NCBI GenBank assembly: GCA_016177905.1 | Contig: JACOUK010000030.1 | Coordinates: 1-6,840 of the forward strand | Length of the DNA: 6,840 nucleotides | Direction: 5' to 3' | Origin: Candidatus Spechtiibacteriota bacterium | Lineage (GTDB): Bacteria; Patescibacteriota; Minisyncoccia; Spechtbacterales; HO2-43-30 | In this document: piece by piece, positions 6,050-6,840 of the stretch | How positions within the stretch are numbered: the stretch's first letter is position 1 | How the letters are laid out: each line of letters opens with the position of its first letter | Position numbers and translations under genes: made by a program | Notes under the pieces: generated by a model | Told to the model about the DNA's origin: nothing | The model's input: only the letters and a program-made list of their open reading frames with translations | The model's database searches: none

Positions 6050-6069
6050 GCCCTGCATAAATGCAGGGC
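6041..6069 (-). terminator. Rho-independent terminator after the Nudix gene
   Basis: On the minus strand, GCCCTGCAT (6069-6061), loop TT, ATGCAGGGC (6058-6050), then TTTTTATTT. The perfect 9-bp stem with a U-tract begins 15 nt after the Nudix stop codon. Confidence 0.93.
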
Positions 6070-6083
6070 CAACTTGAATCTGT

Positions 6084-6686
6084 TTACTTTTTAGGTTCAG
6101 AGGGGTCGAAGCTCTCGCCTCCCTTGGCGATTGCCCTCCGCATTCCTTCCATACCCCCCTCAACAAAAGCTTCCACCTCCTCCAAGCTGTATGTAATAAT
6201 CTTATTGCTTTTTTCGCCGTCAAAAAGAAACTTCCCACGAAATCGTTTGCCGGCGAGCGCCATGGGCAGCCAGTGCTGGTCGTCCGCCCACATTTCACTG
6301 AAAGGAATTTCCCTTATATCAAACCATTGCGGCCTCATCTCTTCGCTTTCTTGAGGTTCTCCTTCTATGTCAGAACAATAAAAGATGTGAACTTCTAAAG
6401 TTTCCAGCTTGTCCTGCCTGCTCGCCGAAGCCTTCGCGGAGGAGAGAGTCGCATCGAAGGAATTTCCGGCAAATTCAAACTCTATAATCCCCCGGCGTTC
6501 CAAGTCCTTTGCCAAAACCCCCGCCTCCTCTCGAAGCTCCCTTTTCGCGGCCGCTTCGATCGTCTCATTTTCCTCCACCTTTCCTCCAAAACCATTCCAG
6601 CGCCCCATGCCAAAACCCCGCTTCTTCAGGCCTAAAAGAACTTTATTGCCTTTATGAATAATTGCGAGCGTGAGAATTTTACGCAT
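6084..6686 (-). CDS. MTH1-like Nudix hydrolase (oxidised purine nucleoside triphosphatase)
   Basis: 200 residues from ATG 6686. A perfect Nudix box GX5EX7REUXEEXGU lies at 35-57, following KKRGFGMGRWNGFGGK. Beyond the box it tracks human MTH1/NUDT1 closely: FEFAG, EVHIFYCSD, EEMRPQWF, IPFSEMWADDQHW, and FRGKFLFDG. Asn31, Trp133, Asp135 and Asp136 correspond to MTH1 Asn33, Trp117, Asp119 and Asp120, which recognise the oxidised base, so hydrolysis of 8-oxo-dGTP and 2-OH-dATP to monophosphates is likely. Between FEFAG and EVHIF it has 23 residues where MTH1 has 5, because of a repeat-like insertion. The C-terminus runs about 20 residues past the MTH1 end. A GTG at 6722 would add 12 residues but overlaps the preceding gene, and MTH1 alignment favours 6686. 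No Shine-Dalgarno is visible, and an intrinsic terminator follows. Confidence 0.94.
   Translation of the reverse strand: MRKILTLAIIHKGNKVLLGLKKRGFGMGRWNGFGGKVEENETIEAAAKRELREEAGVLAKDLERRGIIEFEFAGNSFDATLSSAKASASRQDKLETLEVHIFYCSDIEGEPQESEEMRPQWFDIREIPFSEMWADDQHWLPMALAGKRFRGKFLFDGEKSNKIITYSLEEVEAFVEGGMEGMRRAIAKGGESFDPSEPKK
6408..6464. repeat. Repeat-like in-frame insertion in the Nudix gene
   Basis: About 54 bp encode SFDATLSSAKASASRQDK (residues 76-93), which MTH1 lacks. The DNA holds CGAAG/CTTCG around 6425-6435 and a GCGGAGGAG stretch. It is GC-rich and low in complexity at the protein level (Ala/Ser/Lys). The exact ends are uncertain because no target duplication is obvious. Confidence 0.75.
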
Positions 6687-6712
6687 GGAGCAGAAGTGGT
6701 TCTTTTTTGCCC

Positions 6713-6838
6713 CTATTCCCACGGGTTGCCGCTGGATAATCTGCGGGACTCTGTGAGAGAGAACGGCACTCGCGGAGTCTCTTTTTCTTTTTCTTCAATC
6801 AGGGCATGATTTTTTTCCCGCGATTGCTGTTCTTCGAC
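6713..6838 (-). CDS. C-terminal end of an unrecognised gene running in from the window edge
   Basis: One minus-strand frame stays open from the window edge for 41 codons to TAG at 6715-6713. It encodes a highly charged stretch (VEEQQSREKNHALIEEKEKE) and then TPRVPFSLTESRRLSSGNPWE. The other two minus frames are closed early by TGA. The Glu/Lys-rich part could be a coiled coil or a disordered tail. I do not recognise it. Its stop lies 26 nt before the Nudix ATG, compatible with cotranscription. The piece is short, so the call rests on the open frame, plausible composition and gene spacing. Confidence 0.55.
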   Translation of the reverse strand, partial: VEEQQSREKNHALIEEKEKETPRVPFSLTESRRLSSGNPWE

Positions 6839-6840
6839 GC

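Noticed and set aside
5894..6298. Minus-strand open frame bridging the Nudix and exonuclease genes
   Set aside because: It runs through a strong terminator and the exonuclease promoter in a different frame from both genes.
6687..6722. GTG at 6722 as start of the Nudix gene
   Set aside because: It adds 12 residues not seen in MTH1-like proteins and overlaps the preceding open frame; ATG 6686 aligns with the family start. Not fully excluded.
1..6840. A defence island or a new multi-gene immune system
   Set aside because: The helicase-nuclease and exonuclease alone are consistent with ordinary repair; no sensor, toxin, methylase or phage-type partner is visible.
1..6840. UGA read as glycine (code 25), as in some candidate-phylum bacteria
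   Set aside because: The helicase gene ends cleanly at TGA after the expected C-terminus, and no gene here has an internal in-frame TGA.

Overview
The window looks like a slice of a compact bacterial chromosome. Every gene I can support lies on the minus strand, so transcription runs from high to low coordinates. The standard code fits: TGA ends the helicase gene, and TAA and TAG are also used. Gene content (a DUF475/TerC-like membrane protein, a fused UvrD-RecB helicase-nuclease, a COG3298-type exonuclease), very short spacers, apparently leaderless genes and GC-rich palindromes inside genes together suggest a Patescibacteria/CPR-type genome (Parcubacteria-like). This is inference; no rRNA or ribosomal protein gene is present to prove it.

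Layout in the direction of transcription. (1) 6838-6713: the last 41 codons of an unrecognised gene. (2) 6686-6084: an MTH1-like Nudix hydrolase, closed by a clear intrinsic terminator at 6041-6069. (3) 6014-5259: a DEDDy 3'-5' exonuclease with a -10 box right at its start codon, followed by 5229-4933, a small membrane protein with two CxxC pairs and the only textbook Shine-Dalgarno in the window; this pair ends at a terminator at 4901-4926. (4) 4860-1702: a 1052-residue UvrD-type helicase fused to a PD-(D/E)XK nuclease with a cysteine cluster. (5) 1702-1547: a 156-bp nested inverted repeat whose edge falls on the helicase stop codon. (6) 1497-571: a DUF475 membrane protein, then nth (endonuclease III) from 560, which runs off the window before its Fe-S cluster.

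Functionally the region leans to genome maintenance: sanitation of oxidised nucleotides (MTH1-like), base excision of oxidised pyrimidines (Nth), a proofreading-type exonuclease and a helicase-nuclease. The genes belong to separate short transcription units, so a shared pathway is only suggested.

The most striking feature is a set of five short, repeat-like, mostly palindromic segments inserted in frame into three of the genes (three in the helicase-nuclease, one in the exonuclease, one in the Nudix hydrolase). Each lies in a probable surface loop and leaves all catalytic motifs intact, as Rickettsia palindromic elements do. A second pattern is that three transcription units start with a -10 hexamer 6-10 nt before the ATG and no Shine-Dalgarno, and two of these promoters abut the preceding terminator.
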